A stretch of DNA of 64,000 bases, from contig NZ_WWGH01000001.1 in assembly GCF_009865135.1 (NCBI RefSeq), positions 930,001 through 994,000 on the forward strand, given 5' to 3'. The position numbers were made by a program, and so were the translations under genes. Numbering within the stretch: the first letter of the stretch is position 1; each line of letters starts with the position of its first letter. This document shows, piece by piece, positions 33,552-43,294 of the stretch. The DNA comes from Streptomyces sp. SID8374 (GTDB lineage Bacteria > Actinomycetota > Actinomycetes > Streptomycetales > Streptomycetaceae). The notes beneath the pieces were generated by a model. It worked only from the letters and a program-made list of their open reading frames with translations, searched no databases and was not told the origin of the DNA.

Positions 33552-33585
33552 CTGCCCGGTGCGCCACCACTGGCGCACCGGGCAG
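33552..33585 (+). terminator. Terminator after gap
   Basis: CTGCCCGGTGCGCCA and TGGCGCACCGGGCAG form a perfect 15-bp stem with a CCAC loop, 45 bases past the stop. Confidence 0.85.
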
Positions 33586-33725
33586 GTCCGGGCCTTCATG
33601 AAGAGTGCGGAACGGTCCGCTCCCCCGCTGACCGTGCGATCGGCGACCCCCGTCGCGACGCCGCTCCCGGTCCTCCCATCACCGGCCGGAGCCCCTCCTC
33701 CCCCGAGGGGCCGCTCGCTACCGGA

Positions 33726-34172
33726 TCAGAGACGGTCGGCCAGGCGCTTGAACGCGGCCTGGGTGCCCGGTCCGGCGATGCCGTCGATCGCGCCGGTGTA
33801 CCCGTACTGGTTCTTGAGGCTGCGCTGGAGCGCCTTCACCGTGCCGCTGCCGACGACGCCGTCGATGGCGCCGTCGTAGCCCCAGTGGCGGAGGAAGCGC
33901 TGGAAGGCCTTCCAGCTGTTGGTGCCGAGCTGTCCGTCGATCGCGCCGGTGTAGCCGTACGAGCGCTTCAGCCAGCCCTGGACCTTCTTCGCCTGGGCGG
34001 TGCTCAGGCCGAGGTTGACGACCGCGAGCGGCGCGACCGCCTCGGCGCTGACCGCCGGTGCGGACTGCTGCGCCGGCGTCGCCGCGAAGCTGGTGCCCGC
34101 TGCCCCCAGCGTCCCGGCCGCGATCCCCGCAGCGGTGGCGACACTCACGAACGTCCGCGTCATGGCACGCAT
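33726..34172 (-). CDS. Secreted peptidoglycan-binding repeat protein
   Basis: The 148-residue protein has a signal peptide (FVSVATAAGIAAGTLGAAGTSFA) and no enzyme domain. The rest is built from three copies of a short wall-binding motif YGYTGAIDGQLGTNSWKAFQ, WGYDGAIDGVVGSGTVKALQ and YGYTGAIDGIAGPGTQAAFK at about 23-25-residue spacing. These resemble PG_binding_1 repeats of Streptomyces. ATG at 34172 follows GGGAGGGGAAG. It is probably a cell-wall-associated protein of unknown role. Confidence 0.82.
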   Translation of the reverse strand: MRAMTRTFVSVATAAGIAAGTLGAAGTSFAATPAQQSAPAVSAEAVAPLAVVNLGLSTAQAKKVQGWLKRSYGYTGAIDGQLGTNSWKAFQRFLRHWGYDGAIDGVVGSGTVKALQRSLKNQYGYTGAIDGIAGPGTQAAFKRLADRL

Positions 34173-34557
34173 GTACTTCCCCTCCCGTGAACGGAACCGA
34201 CCGCACCGGCCGGCTGACGACAACCCTGCGGGACAGGGGGCGCCGCCCACCACGGCTGCCGGGGAAGTGACGCAATCCCGGGAATTCCCGCCCCCTGACC
34301 TGCTGGGACGCCATTCGCGGGATCGGCCGGACGGGACGTCGGGACACGGAGGCGAAGGGACGGCGGGGGCGGGGAGGGGGTGGGTAGGCAGGTGGGAGTA
34401 GCGCATGGCTACGCGTACGGGGCCGGACGGCCCCGCTGCCGGCATACGCGCGCGGGGGCGGAGGCCCCAAGCCATCGGCTTACGCGTACGAGGGCGCAGG
34501 GCGCGTACGGAGAGGGCGCAGCCACCAAGGCAGGCGCACGGGGCGGGGTGCCCGGCT
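34173..34557. other. Gene-free interval with palindromes
   Basis: No gene is supported here. A perfect 12-bp palindrome CGGGAATTCCCG (34279-34290) lies about 110 bases upstream of the peptidoglycan-binding gene and could be an operator. TACGCGTACG occurs twice (34410-34419, 34481-34490). Confidence 0.4.
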
Positions 34558-35370
34558 CTAGCGGCCGCGCGGCTTTCCGCGTTTGCCGGGCGTCTTGCCG
34601 CCCGGCTGGCCGGACCTGCCGCCCTTGGGGGCGCCCGCGCGGCGGCCCGTACCGGACTGCTTGCCGCCGGGTGCGGGCTTGCGGCCGGAGCCGGTGCCCG
34701 TGGCCGCCCGCTTGGCCTTCGCCTTCTCCTTGGCCGACGGCTGGGGCGGAGTGGCCGCGCGGCCCCGGGTGCTGTTGACCGTGCGCCCCCGGACGATGCC
34801 GATGAACTCCTCCACCAGGTCGGGGGTGGGCTCCTCCTGCGGCCACGACAGGGCGACGCGGGACTCGGGGGCCTCCAGGACCGGGCGGTAGGTGAGGTCC
34901 TTGCGGTGGTGCAGGCGGGCCAGGGACTGCGGGACGAGGAGGACGCCCACGCCCGCCGCCACCAGTTCGATCGCGTCCGCCGTCGTGGCCGGGCGTTCGA
35001 GTGCGGGACGGCCGGGGAGGGTGTCCCAGTCGAGGAGGTCGTCGAGGGGGTGCAGGACGATCTCGTCCGCCAGGTCGGCGAGCGTCACGTCCTCGGCGGC
35101 CGTGGCGACGTGGTCCTTGGGGATCACGACGACGGTCGTCTCGGTGTAGAGGGGGATCGCGCTGAGGACGTCCCGGTCGACCGGCAGCCGTACGAGACCG
35201 GCCTCCGCGCCTCCGTCCGCCAGCAGCCGCGAGGCCTCGGCCGCGGGGACCTGGACGAGCTCCAGGGGGGTGCCGGGCAGCCGCTCGTGCCAGACCCTCA
35301 CCCACTTGGTCGGCGTCACGCCGGGGACGTACGCGAGCCTGAAGGATGAGGGGGTGTCCGAGCCTGTCAC
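34558..35370 (-). CDS. LysR substrate-binding-domain protein without HTH
   Basis: The 270-residue protein matches the LysR-type effector domain (periplasmic-binding fold): RLAYVPGVTPTKWVRVW, LADGGAEAGLVRLPV, ETTVVVIPKDHVA, TTADAIELVAAGVGVLLVP. It lacks any HTH: only about eight residues precede the fold. The last 60 residues are a Lys/Arg/Gly/Pro-rich tail (KEKAKAKRA, GRRAGAPKGGRSGQPGG). GTG at 35370 is six bases after TAGCCT, so the mRNA is probably leaderless. It is divergent from the DUF5997 gene 90 bases away. It might bind a ligand and act through DUF5997 or nucleic acid; this is unproven. Confidence 0.85.
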   Translation of the reverse strand: MTGSDTPSSFRLAYVPGVTPTKWVRVWHERLPGTPLELVQVPAAEASRLLADGGAEAGLVRLPVDRDVLSAIPLYTETTVVVIPKDHVATAAEDVTLADLADEIVLHPLDDLLDWDTLPGRPALERPATTADAIELVAAGVGVLLVPQSLARLHHRKDLTYRPVLEAPESRVALSWPQEEPTPDLVEEFIGIVRGRTVNSTRGRAATPPQPSAKEKAKAKRAATGTGSGRKPAPGGKQSGTGRRAGAPKGGRSGQPGGKTPGKRGKPRGR

Positions 35371-35376
35371 GGAACC

Positions 35377-35382
35377 AGGCTA
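35377..35382 (-). promoter_or_regulatory. -10 box, leaderless LysR-like gene
   Basis: TAGCCT on the minus strand is followed by six bases (GGTTCC) and the GTG start. Confidence 0.5.
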
Positions 35383-35448
35383 CCGGCCGGGTCGCCGCCG
35401 GCCCGCCCCGGTCGGCGGTGAGTGGTCGGAGGTATGTCCCATGGTCGA

Positions 35449-35454
35449 TACCCT
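35449..35454 (+). promoter_or_regulatory. -10 box, leaderless DUF5997 gene
   Basis: TACCCT is followed by six bases (GGACCC) and the ATG start, the mirror of the divergent promoter 70 bases away. Confidence 0.5.
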
Positions 35455-35460
35455 GGACCC

Positions 35461-35853
35461 ATGACGTCGCACAAGACCGCCCAGACCATGAAGCCCGCCA
35501 CCGCGGCGAAGAAGCTGGGTGTGTACCTCCAGGCCACCCCCGCCGAGTTCCAGGAGGGTGCCGTCTCGCGCACCGAGCTCAACGCCCTCCAGACCGACCC
35601 GCCCGCATGGCTGGTGGAGCTGCGCCGCACCGGACCGCACCCCCGTCCGGTGGTCGCGGCGAAGCTCGGCGTCTCCATCGCGGGGCTCGCCCGCGGCGGG
35701 GTCACCGATGCCCTCACCACCGAGCAGATCGACGCCCTGAAGGACGAGATGCCCGAGTGGCTCCAGAAGGAGCGGGCCACCCAGGCGGAGGTCCGCAAGG
35801 AGGCCGCCCGGATCAAGGAGCGCAACGCGGAGCGCGCCGCCCAGGCGAACTGA
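35461..35853 (+). CDS. DUF5997 family protein
   Basis: The 130-residue cytosolic protein has two similar short helical segments that look like DNA- or protein-binding folds: KPATAAKKLGVYLQATPAEFQ (residues 11-31) and PVVAAKLGVSIAGLARGGVT (about 61-80), each followed by an 'L..EQI.AL/ELNALQ..PP.WL' stretch. It ends in a charged helix (EVRKEAARIKERNAER). It matches the DUF5997 family from memory. It is divergent from the HTH-less LysR-domain gene, a pairing that seems conserved in actinomycetes. The function is unknown. Confidence 0.82.
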   Translation: MTSHKTAQTMKPATAAKKLGVYLQATPAEFQEGAVSRTELNALQTDPPAWLVELRRTGPHPRPVVAAKLGVSIAGLARGGVTDALTTEQIDALKDEMPEWLQKERATQAEVRKEAARIKERNAERAAQAN

Positions 35854-35874
35854 CCGCGAACGACCGCAATACCG

Positions 35875-35911
35875 GGAAGCCCGGCCGACGCGATGCGTCG
35901 GCCGGGCTTCC
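35875..35911 (+). terminator. Terminator after DUF5997 gene
   Basis: A perfect 17-bp stem (35875-35891 with 35895-35911; core GGAAGCCCGGCCGACGC) has a GAT loop. It also faces the convergent cyclophilin gene and may serve both. Confidence 0.85.
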
Positions 35912-35957
35912 TGTGTGCCGGGAGTGCCGGGCTGCCGGGCCCGAAGGCCCGCCTCGG

Positions 35958-36455
35958 TCAGAGAACGCCGGACTCGGCGATGGTGACCTTGGCGCGGGTG
36001 CGGCCGCTGGAGGAGCCGAGCGCCTCGATCTTGCGGACCAGGGCCATGCCGTCCTCGTCGGCGACCTCGCCGAAGACCACGTGCTTGCCGTCCAGCCACG
36101 GGGTGAGCACCGTGGTGATGAAGAACTGCGAGCCGTTGGTGTTCGGGCCGGCGTTGGCCATGGAGAGCAGGCCGACGCGGTCGTGCTTGAGCTTGAAGTT
36201 CTCGTCGGCGAACTTCTCGCCGTAGATGCTCTTGCCGCCGGTGCCGTCACCCCGGGTGAAGTCACCGCCCTGGAGCATGAAGTCGGTGATGACGCGGTGG
36301 AAGGACGAGCCGGCGTAGCCGAAGCCCTTCTCGCCGGTGGCGAGCGCGCGGAAGTTCTCCGCCGTCTTGGGGACGACGTCGTCGAACAGGTTGAACGTGA
36401 TCCGCCCTGCGGGCGCGTCGTCGATGGTGATGTCGAAGTAGACCTTGGTTGTCAT
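35958..36455 (-). CDS. Peptidyl-prolyl cis-trans isomerase, cyclophilin type
   Basis: The 165-residue protein is a complete single-domain cyclophilin that isomerises Xaa-Pro bonds. The active Arg is in [17 protein letters not shown], with GSQFFITT and [17 protein letters not shown] following. There is no signal peptide, so it acts in the cytosol. Start ATG is at 36455. In this position in Streptomyces the gene is a conserved core gene. Confidence 0.95.
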   Translation of the reverse strand: MTTKVYFDITIDDAPAGRITFNLFDDVVPKTAENFRALATGEKGFGYAGSSFHRVITDFMLQGGDFTRGDGTGGKSIYGEKFADENFKLKHDRVGLLSMANAGPNTNGSQFFITTVLTPWLDGKHVVFGEVADEDGMALVRKIEALGSSSGRTRAKVTIAESGVL

Positions 36456-36530
36456 GGTGACATCCTCACATTCCTGGCAACCGCAGGCGAAACCCGGGTT
36501 GGGTCGGTGGTGTGGAATGTCGCGTTCCGC

Positions 36531-37700
36531 TCACGCCCGGGCGGGGTCCCCGAGGGCCGCGTAGACCGCTTCGACCAGGGCCGTCTTGCGGGGATCGTCG
36601 GCCACTCCGGAGCCCATGCGGTTCATGACGTAGCCGAGGGCGATTCCCGCTTCCGGGTCGGCCAGCCCGCAGGAGCCGCCCGCGCCGTCGTGGCCCATCG
36701 CCCGCGGGTTGGGGCCGTAGGAGCGGTTAGGACCGCTCAGCCAGAGGCCGAGGGCGATCTCCGTCTCGTGGGCGAAGGCGTCGCCGAGGACGAGGTCGCG
36801 GCAGGCGCCCTGGCTCTCCCGGACGCGTTCGGCGGCCCGCTCGGAGAGGATGCGGCGGCCGTCGAGGGTGCCGCGTCCGGCGAGGATGCCGTAGAGCGCG
36901 GCGACCGCGCGGGCGGTGCCGTGGCCGTTGGCGGCGGGGATCTCGGCGGCGCGCCAGGCGGGGGTGTTGGCGGCGGCCCGGCCCGTGGGCGGGTTGAGCA
37001 GGGAGGCGACGGCCACGGGCTCCATCCGGGCCAGGAGGGCGGCCTGGGCGGCGCGGTCGGTACGTTCCTGGACGAGTTCGGCGAGCCGGGGCGTCTCCTT
37101 CTCCGGGAGGCCGAAGGTGAAGTCGATTGCGAGCGGGCCGGTGATCTCCTGCCGCAGGAACTCCCCGGGCAGCGAGCCGCTGATCCTGCGGACCACCTCG
37201 CCGACGAGGAATCCGTACGAGATCGCGTGGTAGCCGGACCGCGTCCCCGGCTCCCACATGGGGGCGGTGGCGGCGAGCCGGGCGCAGGTCAGCTCCCAGT
37301 CGTACAGCTCGTCCAGGGTGTGCGGTACGTCGATCCCGGCGACCCCGGAGCGGTGCGAGAGGAGATGGCGTACGAGGACGGCGTCCTTGCCGTTCGCCGC
37401 GAACTCCGGCCAGTACGTGGCCACGGGGGCATCGAGGTCGAGGAGGCCCCGGTCGGCGAGGATGTGGGCGCAGAGCGCGGTGGGGCCCTTGCTCGTGGAC
37501 CAGACGTTGACGACGGTGTCCCGCTCCCAGGGGCGGGTGCGGGACTCGTCGGCCCAGCCGCCCCAGAGGTCCACCACGGGGACGCCGCCGGAGAGGACGG
37601 TGACCGCCGCGCCCAGCTCGCCGCGGGCTCTGAAGTTCTCCTCGAAGGCGGCCCGGACCCCGGCGAACCGGTCGTCGCAGTGGCCGTGGATCTGCGGCAC
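36531..37700 (-). CDS. Serine hydrolase, class C beta-lactamase-related (EstB-like)
   Basis: The 389-residue protein has the serine-hydrolase fold of class C beta-lactamases and esterases. The Ser-x-x-Lys motif is STSK in VWSTSKGPTALCA, and the Tyr motif is YHAISYGFLVGEV. A signal peptide is lacking, so it is probably a cytosolic esterase and not a resistance beta-lactamase. GTG at 37700 follows AAGGAG. It is followed by a histidine-phosphatase homologue transcribed from upstream on the same strand. Confidence 0.88.
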   Translation of the reverse strand: MPQIHGHCDDRFAGVRAAFEENFRARGELGAAVTVLSGGVPVVDLWGGWADESRTRPWERDTVVNVWSTSKGPTALCAHILADRGLLDLDAPVATYWPEFAANGKDAVLVRHLLSHRSGVAGIDVPHTLDELYDWELTCARLAATAPMWEPGTRSGYHAISYGFLVGEVVRRISGSLPGEFLRQEITGPLAIDFTFGLPEKETPRLAELVQERTDRAAQAALLARMEPVAVASLLNPPTGRAAANTPAWRAAEIPAANGHGTARAVAALYGILAGRGTLDGRRILSERAAERVRESQGACRDLVLGDAFAHETEIALGLWLSGPNRSYGPNPRAMGHDGAGGSCGLADPEAGIALGYVMNRMGSGVADDPRKTALVEAVYAALGDPARA

Positions 37701-37793
37701 AGGGGCTCCTTCGGTACGGTGCGGGACCGGCGCCCCTGCAACGTACCGACTGGTCGGACTGGAGGGAAGGGCGGGTGCCGGCCGGAGTCGGGG

Positions 37794-38384
37794 TCAGCGG
37801 ATGCCGGATTCCAGGCTCAGGCTCCAGCGGCCGGGCGCACCGGCGAGCGTGACCGTGGAGAGCGGGCGGACGTCGATGTTCCAGTACGCCGTCGGCGGCA
37901 CGTTCAGCGCGTAGACCAGGGCCGCACGGATCACGGCGGGTTCGGCGACCGCGACGATGAACCCGTCGCAGGCCGGACGGGTGTCCAGCCAGCTCCCGAC
38001 CCGCCCGATGAAGGCGAGGAGGGACTCGCCGCCGTGCGGGGAGCCGCCCGGGTCGGCGAACCAGGCCTCGACGGCGGCGGGTTCGCGGGCGGCGACCTCG
38101 GCCAGGGTCATCCCGCGCCAGCGGCCCATGTCGCAGTCGCGCAGGGCGGGCTGGGCCATGGGCGCGTAGCCGAGCGCGTCGCCGGTGGCGCGGCTGCGCG
38201 GGGTGGGCGAGCAGTAGCGCAGTTCGGCCGCCCCGAGCGGGACGAGGGTGTGGGCGACCAACTGCACCTCGTGCCAGCCCGCGTGGTCGAGGGGCCGGTC
38301 GTCGTCGAAGCGCTCGGCCAGGCGGGGCGAGGTGCGCGCCGCCGCGACCAGGGTGACCCGCTGCGTGATGGCCGGATGCGTCAT
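37794..38384 (-). CDS. Histidine phosphatase superfamily homologue lacking both catalytic histidines
   Basis: The 196-residue protein aligns with phosphoglycerate-mutase-like phosphatases: GRWRGMTLAEVAAREPAAVE, GGESLLAFIGRVGSWLD and AVIRAALVYALN. Where the family has RHG near the N-terminus, this has VAAARTS, and where the second His should be it has AVAEPA. Both active histidines are therefore missing, and normal phosphohistidine catalysis is unlikely. The pattern resembles a Streptomyces subfamily found near cobalt-transport genes. Start ATG is at 38384 with no clear ribosome site. Confidence 0.82.
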   Translation of the reverse strand: MTHPAITQRVTLVAAARTSPRLAERFDDDRPLDHAGWHEVQLVAHTLVPLGAAELRYCSPTPRSRATGDALGYAPMAQPALRDCDMGRWRGMTLAEVAAREPAAVEAWFADPGGSPHGGESLLAFIGRVGSWLDTRPACDGFIVAVAEPAVIRAALVYALNVPPTAYWNIDVRPLSTVTLAGAPGRWSLSLESGIR

Positions 38385-39010
38385 GGCCGGATCGTGGTGC
38401 CGAACGCGTGTCCGGTCAAGAGGGCCCCGGTCTGTGGGGGGCGTGGGGCGGGGGCGGGGAGGGCCAGGGGGGCGGGGGCCGGGGCGTGGGGCGGGGCCCG
38501 ATGCGGGGGCGTGGGCTGGTGGCCGTGGGCGGTGGGGCCGGGGGCGGGGGCCGGGGGTGAGCGGTAGCCGGTCGGCGTGGGCGGTGGGGCGTGGGCCCGG
38601 GGCCGGGAGCCAGGGCCTGACGCGGGGGCGTGAGCCGGGGCCGAGGGCCGATGCGGGGGACGAGAGCCGATGGCCGGTCGCGCCGTGGCCGGTGGGCCGT
38701 GGGCCCGGGGCCGGGAGCCAGGCCTGACGCGCCGGGGGGGGAGCTGGTGGCCGTGGGCCGGTGGCCGGGGCCTGACGCGGGGCGTGAGCCGGTGGCCGGG
38801 GGCCGTGGGCGGTGGGCCCGCGGCCGTAAGCCGGGACCTGACGCGGGCATGAGCCGGCGGCCGCCGTGAGCCGGGGGCCGAGGGCCGCCGTGGGCCAGTG
38901 GCGGTGGGCCGCCGTGAGCCGGTGGCCGTGGGCCCAAACCCGTACCAAGCCGCGCTCAACCGCCAGCCTCCTCCGGGCCCACCGCCCGCCCAACCCGTAC
39001 CCGGCCGCGG
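38385..39010. repeat. GC-only minisatellite-like region
   Basis: This 626-base stretch carries no supported gene. From about 38420 to 38940 it is built from degenerate units such as GGTGGCCGTGGGCGGTGGGC and GCCTGACGCGGGGCGTGAGC. A 24-base block that begins GTGGGCCCGGGGCCGGGAGC recurs exactly at 38591 and 38699. CCTGACGCG recurs near 38616, 38723, 38768 and 38836. Long open frames here exist only because stop codons are rare in such sequence. Confidence 0.7.
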
Positions 39011-40478
39011 TCAGCCGCCCGACACCCCAGACCCCCGCACCCCGTCGTACGCGGTACGCAACCGGCGTACACCCTCCGCGATCTCGGCCGCCCCGGAGAC
39101 CGCCGCGAAGCTCAGCCGTACGTGGCCGGCCGGGGGTTCGGCGCAGAAGTACGGGCTGCCCGGGGCGATGGCGACCGAGGCGCGCAGGGCGGCCGAGGCG
39201 ACGGCTGCCTCGTCTGGGCCCGTGCCCGCGCCCGTCGCCGGGATCCGGAGCCAGAGGCTGCCGCCGCCCGCCGGGACGTGGGGCAGGGCGAACGCGGGGA
39301 GTTGGGAGCGGAGGGCGGCGGCCATCACCGTACGGCGGCTGCGCAGCTCCACCGCCACCGCGGCCAGGTGGCGGCCCCAGGACGGGGAGCCGACGAGTTC
39401 GAGCGCGGCCTCCTGGAGCGGCCTGGGGACGAAGAAGCTGTCGACGACCTGGATGGCGCGCAGGCGTTCGAGGACCGGGCCCCGGGCGGCCAGTGCGCCG
39501 ACCCGGAGGCTGGGCGAGGTGACCTTGGTGAGCGAGCAGACGTGGACGACCACCCCGTCGGGGTCCTCGGCGGCCAGCGGTGGCGGGAGCGGTCCGGCGT
39601 CCTCGTGGACGAGGCGCCGGGCGAAGTCGTCCTCGATGACGAAGGCTCCGGCCGCCCGTGCGATCGCCAGGACCTCGGGGCGGCGGGCGGGGGCGAGCGT
39701 CGCCCCCGTGGGGTTCTGGAAGAGCGGCTGGGTGACGAAGACCCGGGCCCCGGTGGCACGGAACGCGTCGGCGAGCAGCTCGGGCCGGACCCCGTCGGCG
39801 TCCATCGGAACGGGGACCGGGCGGAGCCCCGTGGCGCGGGCGACCGCGAGCATGCCGGGGTAGGTGGGCGACTCGACGAGGACCGGGGCGCCGGGCGGGG
39901 CGAGGGCGCGCAGGGCGGTGGCCAGGGCGCTCTGGCCGCCCGCGGTGATCAGGACGTCGGCGCCGGAGAGGGCCGGGCCGATCTCGCGGGCGAACCAGGA
40001 CCGCAGTTCGGGCAGTCCGTCCGTGGGCGGGCGGCCCCAGGCTCCCGGGCGGCGGCCGGCCCGGGCGAGGGCGGCCGAGAGGGCCCGCTCCGGCTGGAGA
40101 TCGGCGTGCAGGTAGCCGCCGTTGAACTCGATGGTGCCGGGCGGTGGTGCGGCGAGGGTGGCAAGGACCCCGGAGGCATCGACCGTACGGGGCACGACCT
40201 CGGGTCCGCCGTCGCCGCTCAGCGACACCTCCTGCCAGGACGTGTCACCGGGAGCGGGCACTTCGGCACGGGGCTCGGCCCGGAAGGCGCCGGAGCCGGG
40301 GCGGGTGATGACAAGCCCTTCGGCGGCGAGCTGGGCGATGGCGCGGGAGACGGTGACGGGGCTGACCCGGAAGCGTTCGACGAGCGCGCGACTGGAGGGC
40401 AGCTTTCCACCGGGTGAGTAGCGGTTGAGCTCGGCCCGCAGGGAATTGACCAGTTCGGCGACGCTGCTACGCTCTTGC

Positions 40479-40480
<2 letters not shown>
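39011..40480 (-). CDS. MocR-type regulator: GntR HTH fused to aminotransferase class I domain
   Basis: The 489-residue protein has an N-terminal winged HTH (GGKLPSSRALVERFRVSPVT, then VSRAIAQLAAEGLVITR). A fold-type I PLP domain follows, with Schiff-base Lys in CSLTKVTSPSLRVG and the PLP Asp region FVIEDDFARRLV. ATG at 40480 is the base-sharing neighbour of the divergent EamA start (CATG). MocR proteins sense amino-acid- or PLP-related ligands and often control a neighbouring transporter. Confidence 0.93.
40446..40473 (+). promoter_or_regulatory. eamA promoter inside the MocR start region
   Basis: TTGACC (40446-40451), 16 bases, TACGCT (40468-40473), then five bases to ATG: a leaderless promoter on the plus strand that overlaps the first codons of the MocR gene. 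Confidence 0.6.
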
Positions 40481-41537
<1,057 letters not shown>

Positions 41538-41579
41538 ACTTGGTCGTACGGACCGCCACCCGTGAGGAGGTCACTCCCG

Positions 41580-41789
41580 ATGGAGGCACACGCGGGCGAC
41601 CGGCTGCTGATGCACGGCAGGACCGTGGGGCAGCACGACAGAGTCGCAGAGATCATCGAAGTGCTCGGGGACGGGGGCGCCCCTCCGTACCGGCTCCGCT
41701 TCCCCGACGGCCACGAACACCTGATGTCCCCCGGGCCCGACAGCGTCGTCCAGCACATCGAGGCGCCCCAGGGCCGGCAGCCGCAGTAG
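41580..41789 (+). CDS. DUF1918 domain protein
   Basis: The 69-residue protein is the small DUF1918 fold (GDRLLMHGRTVGQHDRVAEI, PYRLRFPDGHEHLMSPGPDS). The ATG at 41580 has a strong GAGGAGG ribosome site, and TAGACT (41535-41540) upstream may be its -10. The function is not established. Confidence 0.85.
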   Translation: MEAHAGDRLLMHGRTVGQHDRVAEIIEVLGDGGAPPYRLRFPDGHEHLMSPGPDSVVQHIEAPQGRQPQ

Positions 41790-41791
41790 GA

Positions 41792-41824
41792 GGGCCGGGG
41801 CCGGGGTCCGAGCGGCCCCGGCCC
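41792..41824. terminator. Terminator between convergent genes
   Basis: GGGCCGGGGCC (41792-41802) and GGCCCCGGCCC (41814-41824) form an 11-bp stem between the DUF1918 gene and the GHL10 gene. Confidence 0.7.
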
Positions 41825-41838
41825 CTCACAGCTCCGGG

Positions 41839-43110
41839 TCAGCGCGGGGCGCGGGCCACGTCCTGGTAGTGGTCGGCGGCCACCCTGGCCATCGCGCCGA
41901 TCCGGTCCGCCGCCACGTGCTTGGCGGAGAAGAAGATGTGGCCGCCCGCCTCCTCGTGGTCGCGGGCGAGGGTGAGGTGGCGGGAGAGTTCCGCCGGGTC
42001 CTGCCAGGCGGCGGGCTGAGCCGGGTCACCGGCCTTGTAGAGCGCCTCCCCGACGTACAGGCTCACGCCTGTGCCTCGTACGGTCGCGGCCCACCAGGCG
42101 AGGACCTTGGCGTAGTCGGCGGCGGTCTGGCCGAGATGCCAGTAGATCTGCGGGGCGATGTAGTCGATCCAGCCTTCCTTGACCCATTTACGGGTGTCGG
42201 CGTGCAGGTCGTCGTACGTCTCCACCCCGGCCCGGGTGTCGGAGCCGAGCGGGTCGGCGGTCTTGTTGCGCCAGACGGCGAAGGGGCTGATGCCGAACCG
42301 GACGCCCTGCCGGGTCTCCCGGATCCGCTCGCCCATCTCGCGCACCAGCCGGTCCACGTTGTCGCGGCGCCAGGCGGCCTTGTCCGGGAAGGCACCCCCG
42401 TACCGCTCGTAGGCGGCGTCGTCCTTGAACGTCTCGCCCGCCGCCGGATACGGGTAGAAGTAGTCGTCCCAGTGCACCGCGTCGATCTCGTAGCGGCGGA
42501 CGGCGTCCAGCATCGCGTCCTGGACGAAGCGGCGGACCTCCGGCAGGCCCGGGTTGTAGTAGAGCTTCCCGCCGTACGGCAGGACCCAGTCGGGGTTGCG
42601 CCGGGCCGGGTGGGAGGCGGCGAGGCGGGTGGGGTCCGTGTGGTTCGCCACCCGGTACGGGTTGAACCAGGCGTGCAGTTCCAGACCCCGGTCGTGCGCC
42701 TCGCGGACGGCCGTGGCCAGCGGGTCCCAGCCCGGGTCCTGGCCCTGGACGCCGGTGAGGCAGTCGGCCCACGGTTCGTACGGGGAGGGCCACAGGGCGT
42801 CCGCCGTGGGGCGGACCTGGAGCACCACCGCGTTGAGCCGCAGCCGGACGGCCCGGTCCAGGTGGGCGATCAGTTCTGCCTGCTGGGCCGCCGCCGTCAG
42901 GCCCTTCTTGGAGGGCCAGTCCAGGTTGGCGACCGTGGCGATCCACACACCGCGCAGCTCGCCCCGCGCGAAGAGGTCCTCGCCGCCGCCTCCTCCCCGT
43001 ACCGCCCGGGCCGTCCGCGCGACCGCCGCGTCACTCCCCGTCGTCATCGCCGCCAGCAGTCCGGCCGCACTGGCCACCAGTGCTCTCCGGGTCATCCCTG
43101 TACGTCGCAT
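41839..43110 (-). CDS. GHL10 (DUF187) family glycosyl hydrolase, Tat-exported
   Basis: The 423-residue protein resembles the GHL10 family of probable glycan hydrolases. A twin-arginine signal MTRRALVASAAGLLAA opens it. RGVWIATVANLDWPSK, VLQVRPTADALWPS, DAVHWDDYFYPYP and DYIAPQIYWHLGQ are family motifs, with acidic residues likely catalytic. ATG at 43110 was chosen for the signal; 43140 and 43149 are alternatives. It converges with the DUF1918 gene and is divergent from the hydroxybutyryl-CoA dehydrogenase gene. Confidence 0.88.
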   Translation of the reverse strand: MRRTGMTRRALVASAAGLLAAMTTGSDAAVARTARAVRGGGGGEDLFARGELRGVWIATVANLDWPSKKGLTAAAQQAELIAHLDRAVRLRLNAVVLQVRPTADALWPSPYEPWADCLTGVQGQDPGWDPLATAVREAHDRGLELHAWFNPYRVANHTDPTRLAASHPARRNPDWVLPYGGKLYYNPGLPEVRRFVQDAMLDAVRRYEIDAVHWDDYFYPYPAAGETFKDDAAYERYGGAFPDKAAWRRDNVDRLVREMGERIRETRQGVRFGISPFAVWRNKTADPLGSDTRAGVETYDDLHADTRKWVKEGWIDYIAPQIYWHLGQTAADYAKVLAWWAATVRGTGVSLYVGEALYKAGDPAQPAAWQDPAELSRHLTLARDHEEAGGHIFFSAKHVAADRIGAMARVAADHYQDVARAPR

Positions 43111-43294
43111 ACGCCACACTCGTCCCTTCACGTCGGCCATCACCACCATCGCTCCACGTAACAGGATGATGCCCTTCCGTAGCCGTATGACCCGCAGGTC
43201 ACCGGGGTGGGCTCGCGGAGTAACGTCGTGGGGTCGAGGCGGGCACCGGAATCAGACGGGACCCTGCAATGCGGAGAACATCGAAAGGCACGAG

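Noticed and set aside
38385..39010. Protein-coding genes in the GC minisatellite
   Set aside because: Frames are repeat-derived Pro/Gly/Arg runs without start signals.
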